From: Ceratotherium simum simum
Lineage: Eukaryota > Chordata > Mammalia > Perissodactyla > Rhinocerotidae
Assembly (NCBI RefSeq): GCF_000283155.1
Contig: NW_004454171.1
Coordinates: forward strand, 15,715,297-15,779,296
DNA: 64,000 bases
Direction: 5' to 3'
Shown: positions 1-12,217 of the stretch, piece after piece
Layout: each line of letters opens with the position of its first letter
How positions within the stretch are numbered: position 1 is the stretch's first letter
Position numbers and translations under genes: made by a program
The notes under the pieces: model-generated
Databases searched by the model: none
Told to the model about the DNA's origin: nothing
What the model saw: only the letters and a program-made list of their open reading frames with translations

Positions 1-919
1 GCTAGTCATTTAAAAAAAAAAGTCTACTTGATAACAAATCACATCTTGAGAAAAAGTTATGAATGTTAAGGTTTAATTCTACTTTTGTCCTATATTTAAT
101 TTAGCCTTGCAAAGAGCTTTGCAAATTATCCCAAGAAATTAGTCCTAAGAAAATAGTCACCAAAAAAAGCAAATCAAAGTGTCTCTATTCTGGAAAATTC
201 ACTATCATTTCTGGTGTTTTTCCCAGAATAAATGGAAGGACATTAAAACACAAACGTTATTGCATGCAAGGCAGCACTGCCATTCTGGAAATTAGGGAAG
301 CCAAATTTTACTCCTAAGTTTCATTAGTACTTTACTGAATGACTTAAGGGCAATTGAAAATCCCAGTTTGGTCTAAATGACCTGCATTATCTGTAGAGGC
401 CAATTCTACTTAGACTAGAACTATCATTGACTTGGAAATTTTACAAAGTAATCCAGCTCCTCTGAGTTGTTCTTTTCATGGGCTGCTGCATGCTTCAAAG
501 AAAGATGGAGTGAACTTAACTACATTGAACTTTCAGTTCTAATATAACCAAAGACTCAAATATTAATAAAGCTTTGGAGGCTTGCCTGAACTCATTTTCC
601 TCAATATTTAGGAAACTGAATTATTGACCAAAATGTTTAAATGATATGGGAACTACTGTCATCATATATATGCAAGACACAATTTAATCATAATTTTTAC
701 CAAAATATCTTCAATTTCCCAACATATATGTTGTAGGCTCTATTAAGTCATAAGAAAGAAAAAATGGAAGTAATTCAACTGACACCTACTTTAACTATCT
801 TGTATTTGGAAAAAAAAATAAAGTTCCAGCATAATATATCAATTTTTAATATAATGTATCTTCAGAAAGACTCAAAAAAAAGGAATTCTTGTTTAAAATA
901 TATAAAAAAGCACATATCC
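1..919. other. Unassigned AT-rich sequence
   Basis: No exon, RNA gene or nameable repeat was recognised. The short ORFs here lack coding character. Confidence 0.5.
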
Positions 920-1590
920 TATGCAGAGCAACTGGAACTCCAGAGCATTGCTGATAGGAATCCAAAATGGTTCAGTCACTTTGGAAAACGGTTTAGCAGT
1001 TTCTTATAAAATTAAACATACACTTTCATATAATGCAGCAATCCTATACGTAGGTATTTGTTTACCCAAGAGAAATGAAGACATGTCTAAACAACAACCT
1101 CCTCACAAAGTTTATAGAAGCTTTACTTAGGAACTCCAAAAGCTGGAAACAATCCAAATATCCCTCAACTGGTAAACAGAAAAGCACCTTGTGGTAGATC
1201 TATACAATGAAACACCGCTCAGCAATAAACCGAAACAAACTAATGATTCATGCCACAGCATCTGTGAATCTCAGAAGCATTATACTTTTGAAAGTAAAAG
1301 AAGCCAGATGCAAAAGGCTACATACTTTATCAATCCATTTATATAACATTCTAGAAAAGGCAGAACTATAGGGAAAGAAATCAGACTAATGCTGCTAGGG
1401 GCTGGGGGAAAGGAAGGGAATTGACAACATAGAGGAAGGGGCATCTGGGGGGATGATGGAAATATTTTCTCTTAGCTGTGGCAGTGGTTACATGATTGCA
1501 TAAGTTTGTTGAATGTCGTAGAGCCACTCACCTAAATAGGATGAATTTTACTTATATAAATTATATCTCAATAAACAAATAAAAAACGTT
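920..1590 (+). repeat. L1 3' end (old mammalian L1M-type)
   Basis: The sequence follows the end of L1 ORF2 and its 3' UTR: a degraded 'cagcaatcctatacgtaggt' block, an 'aacaatccaaatatccctca' block, and the closing 'attatatctcaataaac' before an A-rich tail. It is 5' truncated and coding-dead. Confidence 0.75.
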
Positions 1591-1793
1591 CATTCTATAC
1601 TTATTGCCATAAATCATCGATATCTCGACTATTACTTTTACTGTTTTCTAAATTGCTAGTTTATTGTATGGCATTTTATAATTAGCATATACTAATCTCA
1701 GGTATCTCAATGTAGTTTTCAATTTGGCTATGAAAAATCTTCTCTTGCTATCCACTAATAATTTTCCAGAGAGCAAATATTTATGTTTTCTCT

Positions 1794-2041
1794 CTTTTTT
1801 TGTTTTTTGGTGAAGAAGATTCACCCAGAGCTAACATCTGTTGCCAATCTTCCTCTTTTTCCTTGAGGAAGACTTACCCTGAGCTAACATCCATGCCAAT
1901 CTTCCTCTATTTTGTATGTGGGTTGCTGCCTCAGCATGGCTGATGAGTGGTGTAGGTATGTGTCCAGGATCCGAACTGCAAACTCAGGCCACCAAAGCGG
2001 AGTGTGCCAAACTTAACCACTAAGCCACGGGGCCGGCCCCC
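1794..2041 (-). mobile_element. ERE SINE (ERE1-like)
   Basis: This minus-strand copy reads as two 'gagctaacatc..gccaatcttcctc' blocks, then 'cagcatggctgatgagtggt', and ends at 'ccacggggccggcccc'. It is flanked by a 12-base target-site duplication, tatgttttctct, at 1782-1793 and 2042-2053. EREs are tRNA-derived, non-autonomous, L1-mobilised SINEs specific to perissodactyls. Confidence 0.93.
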
Positions 2042-2053
2042 TATGTTTTCTCT

Positions 2054-4343
2054 TATACTTCTTAATGGTGCCCACTTATTTTCATTTAGTATTCCCATAA
2101 TTTAAAATGTAGAAAAGAAAAAAATGAAGAGAAAAACTGTCTTTTAGCCTGTTTTTACAACTGACTAAAAGCTGAAGTCGTCAAACTCCTACAAACGCAT
2201 TTGGATAACTATCCATTATTTTACCACATAACGTACAATTTCAGCGGCTCCTAGAAAGTCAACTAAGAATCTCAACCTTTCTAGGCTAGTACTTAGGGAA
2301 ATATTTGCTAGATTCGACATAAAAAGGTTTTTAATCACCTTTGGAAATTTTTATATAACCCTGAAACCAGGCTCTATGAAATAATACTCAAATTTTTGTC
2401 TGACAAATTCTATGTTTCTAACTCTCTGTCTCTGGCCATATCACACACAAAAAAGTGCAGAATAACTAGAGTTTTCCAATTATTATACTACACATATGAA
2501 AACCATTTATCATTAAAACTGGGCCATAAAAACCATATCTAAACTGTGCATACATTGAGCACAAAAATGGATAATAAAAGTAAAATTGTGGCACTAGTAG
2601 AGATGAAATAAAATGCTGGGACAAATAAGTAGGGCAAGTACTACAAAAGAATTACTTAAAAGAAAAAATCTGATGTCTACCTCATCTGAGTTCCTATTTT
2701 GAGAAAAAAATCATGGCAAAATTTTTGTTGATCTTTTGGCATTCTGGTGTATTTCTTCTTAGCTAATGTCAGGCTTTATAATATATGCCTTGCAAAGAAT
2801 TTTGATTCTCAATGAGTGTCTACTTTGGCATTGTGCCCAGTGTTTCCATGGTTACCAAGGAGGAAAAAAAAAAAATGTCATCCCTTTCTCCCAGTTTCTC
2901 ACCATCTAGGACAGAAAAGACTAAACTGTGACAACCTGGCTCCCTGGAGTTTAGTTTAACCCAGTCGGTGCTTTCAAGTAGAATAGGTTGCCAAATATTT
3001 TAAAAGCAGGATATTTCAAAACAAGATCTTGTCCCTCAGTTGCCGTAGTCTCCGTTACTCCCTATTATCACCTAACCCTAAGGTTGAGTGCCAGGTGCCA
3101 TTTATTATTTGACACTTGACCTACTTCTCTCTATTCCTGTCCCTTGCCTGGTCCCCATAGGCATCTGGGTTTGCAGTTCCTTGGCATATTGGGTTAGAAA
3201 CCGTGAAGGCTCTGAGACTTTACCCTACTCACAAGCTAACAAGTTAACCTACCACTATTTCATATACGTATACTGACAGAAGACACTAGATCTTTGATTT
3301 AGAGAGACAGCCAAAAGCATCAGCCAGAGAAATACCTTCCATTGGTTCCCTAATTCCCACAGGGCAACATGATGAGGGCCAGATGTTTTCCTGCATGTCC
3401 AGTGGGTTGCACCATAGAAGAGGAACCCCGACATTAGGAGACTCTAGCTGATTTAGGCTGCTGGCACATCTGTTCATCTTCCCGGGGAAAGAGAGAGAGA
3501 GAAAGGTGGGAAGGAGGGAGAGAGGGTACTTACTCTGGAATGTAAGCAAATGTCTCAGAGGGCTATTCAAACATACCCTTTGCTTAGAGGCTGAACTATG
3601 CAAAACACAAGAAATCCACGGAGAATTGTCTCCCAACAGTGCAATTGGATGGTGCTACATGGCTGATATATTTAATTAGTGGAATCACTATGAGCCCTTA
3701 AGGTATGTGTAAATTGAAATGAGTATATCAATTCAGCTTCCCTTCTCTTATATAATACCACATTTTATACTATTCTGAACTGAATGAGTGTAATTTATTA
3801 GAGTCTTTCAGAGATGGCCGCCCACTTGCTGCTAGCCTAGCTCGTTTTCCACCCACAAAATCTTTTCCCATCAGGGGTTCTGCTGTGTTGATGGTAGAGA
3901 TCTTTTTTAAAATCAAGGAGGGGGGATGTGGTTGAGTCATTCAAAATTTTATTCACATTTCTTTATTTATATAGAATTCTTTCTGTTATTCTTCTTGAGT
4001 GAAAGAGACAGAAACCTAAAAAAAAAAAAAAAAAAATCTCTAGGTATTCAGGTTACATGAGATTGATTTGCTTTCCATGGTTTTTAAAGGGTTGGGAAAC
4101 CACAACAGTTATTTCAGCTACATTTCTATGTCATTTAGAGGTAGAAGAAGGGCCAAATTTGGGGTAAGTTTTTTTTACCTCTCCAATATATAACAGAGCC
4201 TTTCTGGAATTTGTCTAAGTGGATTTTAAAAGGGATGAATGTTGATCAATTTGAAACTAATTTGCTACTTGAAACTCTGCAAACTCACATGCTATTTTAA
4301 AGCATCCTCTGGGGACTCATATACCATGTAACCCATTTCACAT
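2054..4343. other. Unassigned sequence between two EREs
   Basis: No coding exon was recognised. There is a short A tract near 2866-2874 and a GA-rich stretch near 3488-3530. A minus-strand ORF at 3286-3636 has no recognisable domain and is not called. Confidence 0.45.
2842..2856. promoter_or_regulatory. Near-palindromic RFX/X-box-like motif
   Basis: 'gtttccatggttacc' resembles the palindromic X-box bound by RFX factors (GTTNCCATGGNAAC type). A motif of this length can occur by chance, and nothing nearby shows a promoter. Confidence 0.2.
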
Positions 4344-4357
4344 CTCATCTGTTATTT

Positions 4358-4582
4358 TTTTTTTTTTTTTTTTTTTTTAAAGATTTTATTTATTTTATTT
4401 TTTTCCCCCCAAAGCCCCAGTGGACAGCTGTGTGTCGTAGCTGCACATCCTTCTAGTTGCTGCATGTGGGACTCGGCCTCAGGATGAACGGAGAAGTGGT
4501 GCCTCGATGCGCACCCGGGATCCGAACCCGGGCCGCCAGCATCGCAGCGCGCGCACTTAACCACCAAGCCACAGGGCCGGCC
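4358..4582 (-). mobile_element. ERE SINE (ERE2-like)
   Basis: A poly-T run leads into 'aaagattttatttatt', then 'aaagccccagtggacagctg', a GC-rich tRNA-like segment and the 'ccacagggccggccc' head. A 14-base target-site duplication, ctcatctgttattt, lies at 4344-4357 and 4583-4596. The 'aaagccccagt..agttgctg' middle separates this type from the 'ccatataaagtggagg' type elsewhere in the window. Confidence 0.93.
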
Positions 4583-4596
4583 CTCATCTGTTATTT

Positions 4597-5224
4597 GAAT
4601 GAGAACAAATAGTTCTCAATTTCTCCAGTCCTAAGAATTTATATGGAACCTATTTGATTGGAGGTTACAAAGCAGCATAACTAAAAAAAGCCTGATCGAT
4701 ATTAGAGAGAGAAAAGCAAAGAGGTTTTAGAATATTGATTAAAAAATTCAGAAAATTGTGTTTTTATCTTTTAAAAAACTGAGGCAATAAGGATTAATAA
4801 GATTTTAATAGAATACAAGGTAATACTGTCCAGAGGATTGGTTCACACATGCCAAAGTTAAATTCCTATTTAAGACACATAGTTCTAAAATTCTTCAATG
4901 TTATTTTTTTTCAATCAACAGATTCATTTTTTATCCTCCACACCATTAAAGATAATATTTCAAGAAAAGGTAGTGGAATTGTAGTTTATTATTTTAATAT
5001 ACAATAAGTCATTTTACAAAAATAATCACATGTCCCTCATTCTACTTGTGAAAGGAGGCTCCAAATATACCCCTACTTCTATGTGGCAACTTAAAACTGA
5101 TCCTAAAGCAAAAAAATACAGGTCATAGATTTAAACTCAAACATTTTTAACCCACATTTATCTTTTGCTCTAGATCAATATTCCATAATACTCATCCAGT
5201 AGTTATTGTGAATTAAAAATACCA
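4597..5224. other. Unassigned AT-rich sequence
   Basis: No gene or nameable repeat was seen. Confidence 0.45.
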
Positions 5225-5470
5225 TTTAGATGTTACTTCCTCAGAGAAGCCTCCCTTGAGCACTTAAGCTGAAGCTATTTTCCTTTACAAACATCTCATA
5301 ACTTTTAATTAGATCGGTTTTTGTGCATTTTAATGTTTGTCTGTCTCCTCTAGGAGACTTTAGGACAATATCCACGAGGCTCACTGAGGGACGCACAGCG
5401 CTGTATACATAGCACCTAGCACAGTGATGAGCACATAGAAGGCACTCACATATTTTAAGGAAAAGTAAAA
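5225..5470 (+). repeat. L2 3' end
   Basis: The stretch matches the L2 tail order: 'cagagaagcctcccttgagc', then 'gtctgtctcctctaggagac', and 'agcacctagcacagtgatga' near the end. It is diverged and non-coding. Confidence 0.65.
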
Positions 5471-6084
5471 TTTCTAATTTCAACTGAACCTATTGATGTT
5501 ACTCTTGATATCATACCATATTTCTCACATATTTCACATGGCACACGATTATCAAATAAACCAACAGGTACAAAATACATTGAGTTTTTCCCAGTATTTC
5601 ACATTACACATCTAAACTGGTGACAAATCCTGCTTCTTTTTTCTTTTACATTTCCCTGTGTCTTTCTCTTCCTTACACAGCCTTTGTTTCCAGATTTTAA
5701 TTCAATTTCTACCTATACTTATACGGTTTTGATACCCTCTTCCTCCTTTTTCCATTCCTAAATTGACTGAAATCTACATTTCCAGATCCTTCCCTTTAAT
5801 CTCCAGCTATTTCTCAAGCATCACTTTTTATCTAGAATAATATAAATTTCATTTTCTAGAGGGATTTCTTTTAAATGATCTATATGTATTTGATAGCTGT
5901 ATCAGTTGTAGGCAGTCTTGCAACATTTTTTAAAAAATCCATAATTTAGGCACTGAATGGGGTCTTCAAGAGCATTTAGAATTCAAAACCCTTATTTTCC
6001 ATGTGAATAAGTGAGGCCCAGAAAGCTTAAATAATTCACCCATAGGTCTACAGATAGACTCTGTTGTTAAAATGATATCCAAAA
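5471..6084. other. Mostly unassigned; MIR-like 3' part at about 5950-6070
   Basis: The segment at 5950-6070 has the MIR-type order 'ttattttccatgtgaataag', 'gaggcccagaaagc' and 'aattcaccca'. The rest is unassigned. Confidence 0.35.
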
Positions 6085-7172
6085 CATTCAAAAAAGAGTC
6101 TATACCAGTGATGTCAGCAAAATGGCAGCAAAAGACATTCCTCCTTTTAATCGCCCCTTTTAAATTAATGAATTAAACATCAATAAATGAACAAGAGCAC
6201 CTTTGTGGAGGTTTCTGGCCTTTGCACCGTACTCCAAGGGACCCAAGAAGAATCTCACTCACCAGTGTAGCTGGTAGGCGGTAGACAAGCCTCCATACAG
6301 GCTGCTGAATCAGAGGAGCCAGAGAAACTGCCTGGACCCCTCTCACTGCTGTGGAGAAAGGATAGGGTGAGTGCTAAACTGGGGAGGCATTCACCCAAGA
6401 GAGAGAATTTGGAGAAATTCAGCCCTTCCAAAGGGAGAATCCAACACACTGTTGGAGAAAAAGGAAAAAAAAAAGAAGAAAAATATGTTTGGTTGCAGTG
6501 GAGGTACGTTTGGTCGCAGAAGAGGGGTAAGAGAAACTTTCCTGGTACTGCCCCACCCCCAAGAAGGTACTGATCAGGGGTGATTTGTCTGACAGAGGCA
6601 ATTTCTCCAATGAGGAAAGAGGAGGCAGTGAGAGAGGACCTGGCTCACCCAGCTGGATAGGATGCAACTGGAGAACCCCATTTCTCTCCACCAGCACCCA
6701 AAGTACTAAAGTGAGAGCTCTACAACTGGGGGGAGGGGAAGGATATTGAGAAAGAGGCAGATAAGAATTTCAAATGGCCTTGAAGGGATTGTGCTCAGCA
6801 AAAAGTCCACCCACCTGCCTCTGGGAGTGCCACCTATGGGGATTTCCCTGCCAGATCCACAGGTGTCCCAAACTCACCAAGTGCTAGACTCATACTTCCC
6901 CACAATCTGCTGACGGCTCCTTATGCACACTCCTGAGTGCATCTGCAAGAGCCAGCTCCAGTGGACAGCGAGCATGCTCAGAAAATAGGCCATGGTTGGC
7001 AAGCAGGGGAGAAATCACTCATTTGAGCTAAGTGCCACCTTTCGGAATACAAGAGAAAGGTTTCTAATAGCCAGCCTAGTGAATTGTAAGAACCAAAGAA
7101 AACATAAAAGCTTAGTTAAGGAGATGTCTGCTATTTCAAATGTGAAAGCAGAAGTGTATAGCTACAAACAAT

Positions 7173-7391
7173 ATGAAAAATCAAGGAAATATGGTAGCAC
7201 AAAAAGAAAATGACAATTCTCCAGCAACTGAACTCAAAAGCATAGAATACTATGATCTAACTGATAAAGAATTCAAAATAGTTGTTATGAAGAAATTCAA
7301 TGAGCTACAAGAAAACTCAGACATTTCAATAAAATCAGGAGTAAATTTAATTAACAGAGGGAGTTCTTTACTAAAGAGACTGAAATTATAA
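7173..7391 (+). pseudogene. HAL1/L1 ORF1-like N-terminal remnant
   Basis: The ORF includes LTDKEFKIVVMKKFNELQEN, the conserved start region of L1-family ORF1 proteins. It runs to a stop at 7391, before the transposon insertion at 7526, so the reading frame was already broken or broke later. ORF1 proteins are nucleic-acid-binding trimers. This copy is not functional. Confidence 0.7.
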
Positions 7392-7525
7392 AAAAGAGCC
7401 AAACAGAAATTCTAGAGCTGAAGAATTTAATAAATGAGATGAAGAATGAAATAGAGAGCATCTGTAGCAGGGCAGACCAGATAAAATAAAGAATAAATGA
7501 CTTGAACGACAGGAATATAGAAATA

Positions 7526-8298
7526 CAGTCATACGCTGCTTAATGACATTTTGGTCAATGATGGACTACACATATGATGGTGGTCCCATAAGACTAATAC
7601 CATATAGCCTAGGTGTATAGTAGGCTAGACCATCTAGGTTTGCGTAAGTACTGTAGGAGAGGAAGAAATTTTCCTCTACTCTTCTAGGTTCTTCTGCTTG
7701 GTCTAAGAATTAAATTGACATGAGACAGATTAACAGAAGAAAAATAAACAAAAGTTTAATAATATATATAGATGGGAGAACCCCAGGAAAACCAAGCAAC
7801 TTGCCAAATATCTTAAATACCTTAAATGCAATCCTTAGCTAAATACAAAAGAAGATGTTGGGGGTGGAGAGTGTCAGGGACTTCAAAGGGAAGGAAGGCA
7901 GTTCACAGGTAGGTGAAAAGGAGCAAATGTCTGGAAAACCAATGTTTGGCCACACAGAAACAGAAGATCACAGAGGGGAGCCCAACAAACAGGCTGTTCT
8001 AGGTTCCTCCCTGTCTACCACCTAGTTCATGTTATGCAAAGGTGATAGCTTGCTTCCTGAGACAGGTATTTTTTTATCTGAATTCTTTTAGGCAGTTAAG
8101 GAGGAGATAACAAGAAAAACTTTTTGATTCTTTTGTTTCTTAAACATAATCAACCTAAAATAATCCTCAGGTTAAAGAGACACATTTTGGGGTGGCAAAT
8201 TTTGTTCACCTGACACTCTATGATGTTGGCACAATGACGAAATCACCTAACAATGCATTTTTCAGAACTTATCTGTGTCATTAAGTGACACATGACTG
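7526..8298. mobile_element. Tigger/pogo-like DNA transposon fragment inside HAL1
   Basis: The element starts 'cagtcatacgctgc' and ends 'gacacatgactg', terminal inverted repeats of CAGT..ACTG type. It is flanked by TA at 7524-7525 and 8299-8300, the target duplication of the Tc1/mariner-pogo superfamily. Internal blocks 'ccatatagcctaggtgtata' and 'ctctatgatgttggcacaat' belong to a common mammalian non-autonomous family whose exact name I cannot confirm. It is itself split by an LTR-like element at 7652-8215. Confidence 0.7.
7652..8215. mobile_element. Probable solo LTR inside the DNA transposon
   Basis: About 564 bases interrupt the transposon between 'gcgtaagtac' and 'ctctatgatg'. The insert begins 'tgtaggagaggaag' and ends 'ttgttcacctgaca', i.e. 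TGT..ACA termini typical of retroviral LTRs. No internal retroviral region is present, suggesting a recombined solo LTR. A clean target duplication was not found. The family is unnamed here. Confidence 0.55.
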
Positions 8299-8397
8299 TA
8301 ATACAGTTAGTAGAGGAGAGGAAACTAAGATTTAAAAAGAGCGCAGAAAACCTACAAGAGCTATTGGATTCCGTCAGAAAAGCAAATGTCTGAATAA

Positions 8398-8889
8398 TTG
8401 AGAGTTCCAGAAAGAGAAGAGAGAGAGAAGAGAACAGAAAGTTTATTTAAAAAAATAGTAGCTGAGAACTTTCCAAATCTGGAGGAAGAATTGGACACTC
8501 AAGTCCACGAAGCTAATAGAACATCCTATTATCTCAATGCAAAAAGACCTTCTCCAAGACACATTATAATGAAACTGTCAAAAATCAATGATAAAGAAAG
8601 AATCTTAAAGGCAATCAAGGAAAACAAGAAAATAATCTACAAAGGAACCCCTATTGGACTATCAGCAGATTTCTCAGCAGAAACTCTGCAGGCCAGGAGA
8701 CAGTGGAATGACGTATTCAAAATGTCAAAAGATAAAGATTCCCAGCCAAGAATACTTAGCCAGCAAAGTTATTCTTTAGATATAAAGGCTTTCCCAGACA
8801 CGCAAAAACTGAGGGAGTTCACTACCACTAGACCTGCCTTGCAGGAAATGCTGACAGGAATTCTTCAAGCTGAAATGAAAAGATGCTAA
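8398..8889 (+). pseudogene. HAL1 ORF1-like RNA-binding protein remnant
   Basis: This 163-codon open stretch contains SPRHIIMKLSKINDKERI and YKGTPIGLSADFSAETLQAR, hallmarks of the L1 ORF1p RNA-recognition and C-terminal regions. It continues into FTTTRPALQEMLTGILQAEM, the HAL1-specific C-terminus. The frame begins at a non-ATG-supported position after the transposon insertion, so the ORF is a fragment. Its surviving length suggests slow decay, not present coding. Confidence 0.75.
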
Positions 8890-9420
8890 TCAGTGACATG
8901 AAAATACATGAAAGTACAACACACTGGTAAATGTGAAAAATAGACAACCAGAATTAGAAAATTGTAACTCTATATTAAGATGGTGTGTTAACCACTCAAT
9001 TATAGTATAAAAGGTAAAGGAAAAGAATGGTAAAAATTGGTATATCTATTATAAACTGTTGCATTACAAATGCATGATACAAAAAGAGGTAAATTGTAAC
9101 ATCGATAATATAAAAGAGTGGAGCCTTTATAAGTGTTTGAAGATAAGCTGCTATTAGCCTAAAATTGACTATTTTATGCAATTTACAAGGTACCCACAAA
9201 GCAAAAAACTAGAGTAAAGCCAAAAACAAAGAAAGGGGAAACAGAGGAGACCATACAGAAATTATATCCAACATTAGAAGAAACGCTAATTATTGATGCA
9301 ATAGACGTGTTAGTTAATGCTACAATGGCAATCGTATTGCAATATAAATGTATCAAATCAATATGTCGTACACTTTAAACTTACCCAATGTTTTATGTCA
9401 ATTATATCTCAATAAAACAA

Positions 9421-11919
9421 AATAATCTTTTAGTCTAAAAGAATATGGACCAAAAAAGTCCAATTCTATAATCAAATTTTTACTTTTTATTTTTCTTTTT
9501 ACTTTTATTAGGCTTCTAATCTTTTTTACTAATCATATAGTGACGATAGTTAAATGACAAGGGAAGCTATTCAAACAATACAAGACCAATTTAGACAGTT
9601 CTTTGTATTTAGATAATTATTAATTCTGATTACAAATTTGTAACATCTACTAAGTGATTAGTACTGTAATATTATTAATATAATATCTTCTACATATGTT
9701 GTACTTTAATTTTTTCATGGCATGTTAATAGGTAATTGCACTTCAAAGTCTTAACATAGATGAACATGCCCTATATACTATTAAAATATCACTTTAGTTA
9801 AAATAATTGCTTTTGAAACCAATGCTTTTAATGACATTCTGTCCTTTAAAAAGTTATAGTATGCCATTTGAAATGTATCTAAGTATTTGCTATTGTCAGG
9901 TGCATGTGCCCTTTGCAATTACTCTTCAAATTCGACTTCCTTGAAATAAAAATCTGATTTTAAAGTTTCATCTCTTCTTACTTACATGTGGAAATGGAAG
10001 TAATCATCTAAACCATTTAATACCAACACGGTATTTGAGGGTATTTTGCTCATTAACTTTAACATAATGAGTATAGTAATGCAGCTTAGGGGGAAAAAAT
10101 CTATCATATCAAAATCCATAACTTCACAAATATTTGTGCTTAGGATAAGGCTAAAGTATATAACAGACTTTACCAAACTGCAGAATTACAAAAACAGCTC
10201 ACAGGAATATCCATACCTGTTGCAGAGCCTTTAACATACTAAGTAAGTATCCCTCCCTAATTGCTTGGAAAGTGGGTAATTTTAATTATAGAGATCTAGA
10301 GCAAAATTTACATATATTTTATACCCTGGGAAGTCCTAGCAGCCCAAGTTATGCTTGAATATTTAAAAGATATTTTATTATTAAGTTATATTATTACTTA
10401 ATGTAAGAAATATTAAGAGAATATTCTAATGAAGCTACTAATTTTTGATCATGCTATGGATCATTAATTTCTTAGTTTTATTTTTTTTCTTGTTTTGTAA
10501 AGATGTGACAGCTAGTTCAAACTGCTCTTTCACAAGAAAGTTATTTGGCTTTCTATGGAAAAATCTTTATCAATTCAATTTGCAGGAAGAACTTTCTGGA
10601 TCTTGAGTTTGTGAGACTGGATGTATTATGTAGACTGGTTGGGAAAAATAAATTTTCCTGAAGAAAAAAATATACCTATTTGCTCAAAGTTTTGCAAGAA
10701 ATTGTTCAGAAAAATTTCACCTAACAAGGTGCCAGCCCTTCTCACTAGACATATTTGCGTGATAGGATTCTCCATGTTGGTCAATATCAAAAAAAAAAAA
10801 AAAAAAGAAATGAAACATCACTGATACAGAGCCACATCTCCATATTAAAATAAGTGATGGAAAACATTCCCTTATTTCTAACTGATGGTATTGCTCACTA
10901 ACATTTTTTTCCAAACTCGTCAAGCATTGAATACAATACAATCAAATATCAATTTCTGAAAAATTAGTATATTACTTCCCCTTGAAAACGAGGAATGAGT
11001 TATCAAAACCTCTCTCATTGCACTCTGGTGGCCCAGCAGGCCAGCCCTTTGTCCCAGAAACGCCTGAGGAAAATATCCAATCACAGACACCTCAGCTTCA
11101 TCTGACTTGAGAGAGAAACCTGAGCTCCCATTTTCGTTTTTGCTCTCAGGTCTCCAGTCTCCGCCCCGGGCTTCGTTTTAAGAGGATGAGTCAGTCTCCA
11201 GCAGTGCCTCAAATCAGAACTCACTCCAGGTCAGAAATCCCAGATCAATTAACATCTGGGGTTTTCTCCTTTATATCCAGCCACTCCATAGCAGAAGAAA
11301 ATAAGAACTATTGTCTCATGCCAGCCTTTTCTTGGTGTCTACTCCTCAACACAGTCACCTCGGGTCTGCTTTTCAGTGACCGGGGCAGTTTCCCAAGAAA
11401 CTGAATATAAACCAAAAATGCCAATGTATTAATATAAAATAAAAACATAATTGGAAATGTGCCTGAATATTTATGCCCGCTGGTCATCAAATTAAGGTTC
11501 TCAGGAGAGGAAAGTTACTTGAACAAAATCAAGATCAGAAGTATGTTCGGTGAACAGATAAAGTAGAAGAGAATATTCTGGAGAGATTGTATCAGCAGGC
11601 TAATATGGTCAGTTGTTCATCAGATAGAAAGGGATAGAGTCCTTTGTATAGAACTAAAAACACAGATAAAATCTTCACAATTCACAAAAGCTCGTATTAG
11701 GAGTATAAAATATCATAATTTGTTACAATTCAATTATCTTCCATTAACTACATTTAAGTTGGCATCTTTTTAATGCAACTTAAAGAGAGACTATAGATCC
11801 CATGATGCTATTTACAAGATAAGCTAGAATGAATAGTCACACTTACAATTCATTTCAAGGTATTTTAAAAATAGATTAAGACATTAAATAATTGTGGCAC
11901 TTAATTTAGACATCATTTA
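9421..11919. other. Unassigned AT-rich sequence
   Basis: No exon or nameable repeat was recognised. An 18-base A run lies at 10789-10806. The segment near 10980-11210 is more GC-rich than its surroundings. Confidence 0.45.
11150..11195. promoter_or_regulatory. GC-box-like and AP-1-like motifs in a GC-richer patch
   Basis: 'ctccgccccgggc' resembles an SP1 GC box, and 'atgagtcag' at about 11185-11193 contains the AP-1 core TGAGTCA. They lie within 30 bases of each other in otherwise AT-rich DNA. Function is speculative. Confidence 0.2.
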
Positions 11920-12106
11920 ATCTAATATTTTCCAAACCTGTCTTATCATCAGAATCACCAAGGGTTTTTATGAAAAATACAGATTCTTAGAAACTCCTCT
12001 GGAGTTTCTGATATAGTGCATGTAGAGATTGAGAATCTGTATTTTTTTCTAAAGACTCCAAATGGTTCTGATAATTAGGAAATTTTGAGAACTACTAATC
12101 TAATCC
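11920..12106. repeat. MER5A-like hAT transposon remnant
   Basis: The blocks 'atcatcagaatcaccaaggg', 'aaaatacagattcttagaaa', 'gagtttctgatatagtgc' and 'attttgagaactacta' follow the MER5A order. The ends are roughly complementary (ttttccaaac..attttgagaac). It is non-autonomous and decayed. Confidence 0.7.
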
Positions 12107-12183
12107 AAATTCTGTCCTTTTAAACAAAGGACAAAGTGGATTCCTAGAGAAGTAAAGTCCTTTGCCTGATAATTGAGATATTT

Positions 12184-12185
<2 letters not shown>

Positions 12186-12215
<30 letters not shown>
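12186..12215. repeat. (CA)n microsatellite
   Basis: An uninterrupted CA dinucleotide run of about 14-15 units lies in intronic or intergenic sequence. It is likely to vary in length. Confidence 0.95.

Positions 12216-12217
<2 letters not shown>

Larger units (their letters stand above)
6085..9420 (+). repeat. HAL1 (half-LINE) with nested insertions
   Basis: This is a near-complete half-L1: a leader region, an ORF1-like coding block and a HAL1-type 3' tail, without any reverse transcriptase. The tail reads 'tgaaatgaaaagatgctaat', then 'cagtgacatgaaaatacatg', and ends 'caattatatctcaataaaac' at about 9418. The coding block is interrupted at 7526-8298 by a DNA transposon. HAL1 moved using L1 machinery and is extinct in most mammals. 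This copy is decayed. Confidence 0.8.

Noticed and set aside
1605..1640. Minus-strand string 'DIDD' similar to a MAM end
   Set aside because: A stop follows within a few codons, and there are no conserved neighbours or acceptor.
3286..3636. Minus-strand ORF of 116 codons
   Set aside because: No domain, no splice logic with MALRD1 and no codon pattern suggesting a real exon.
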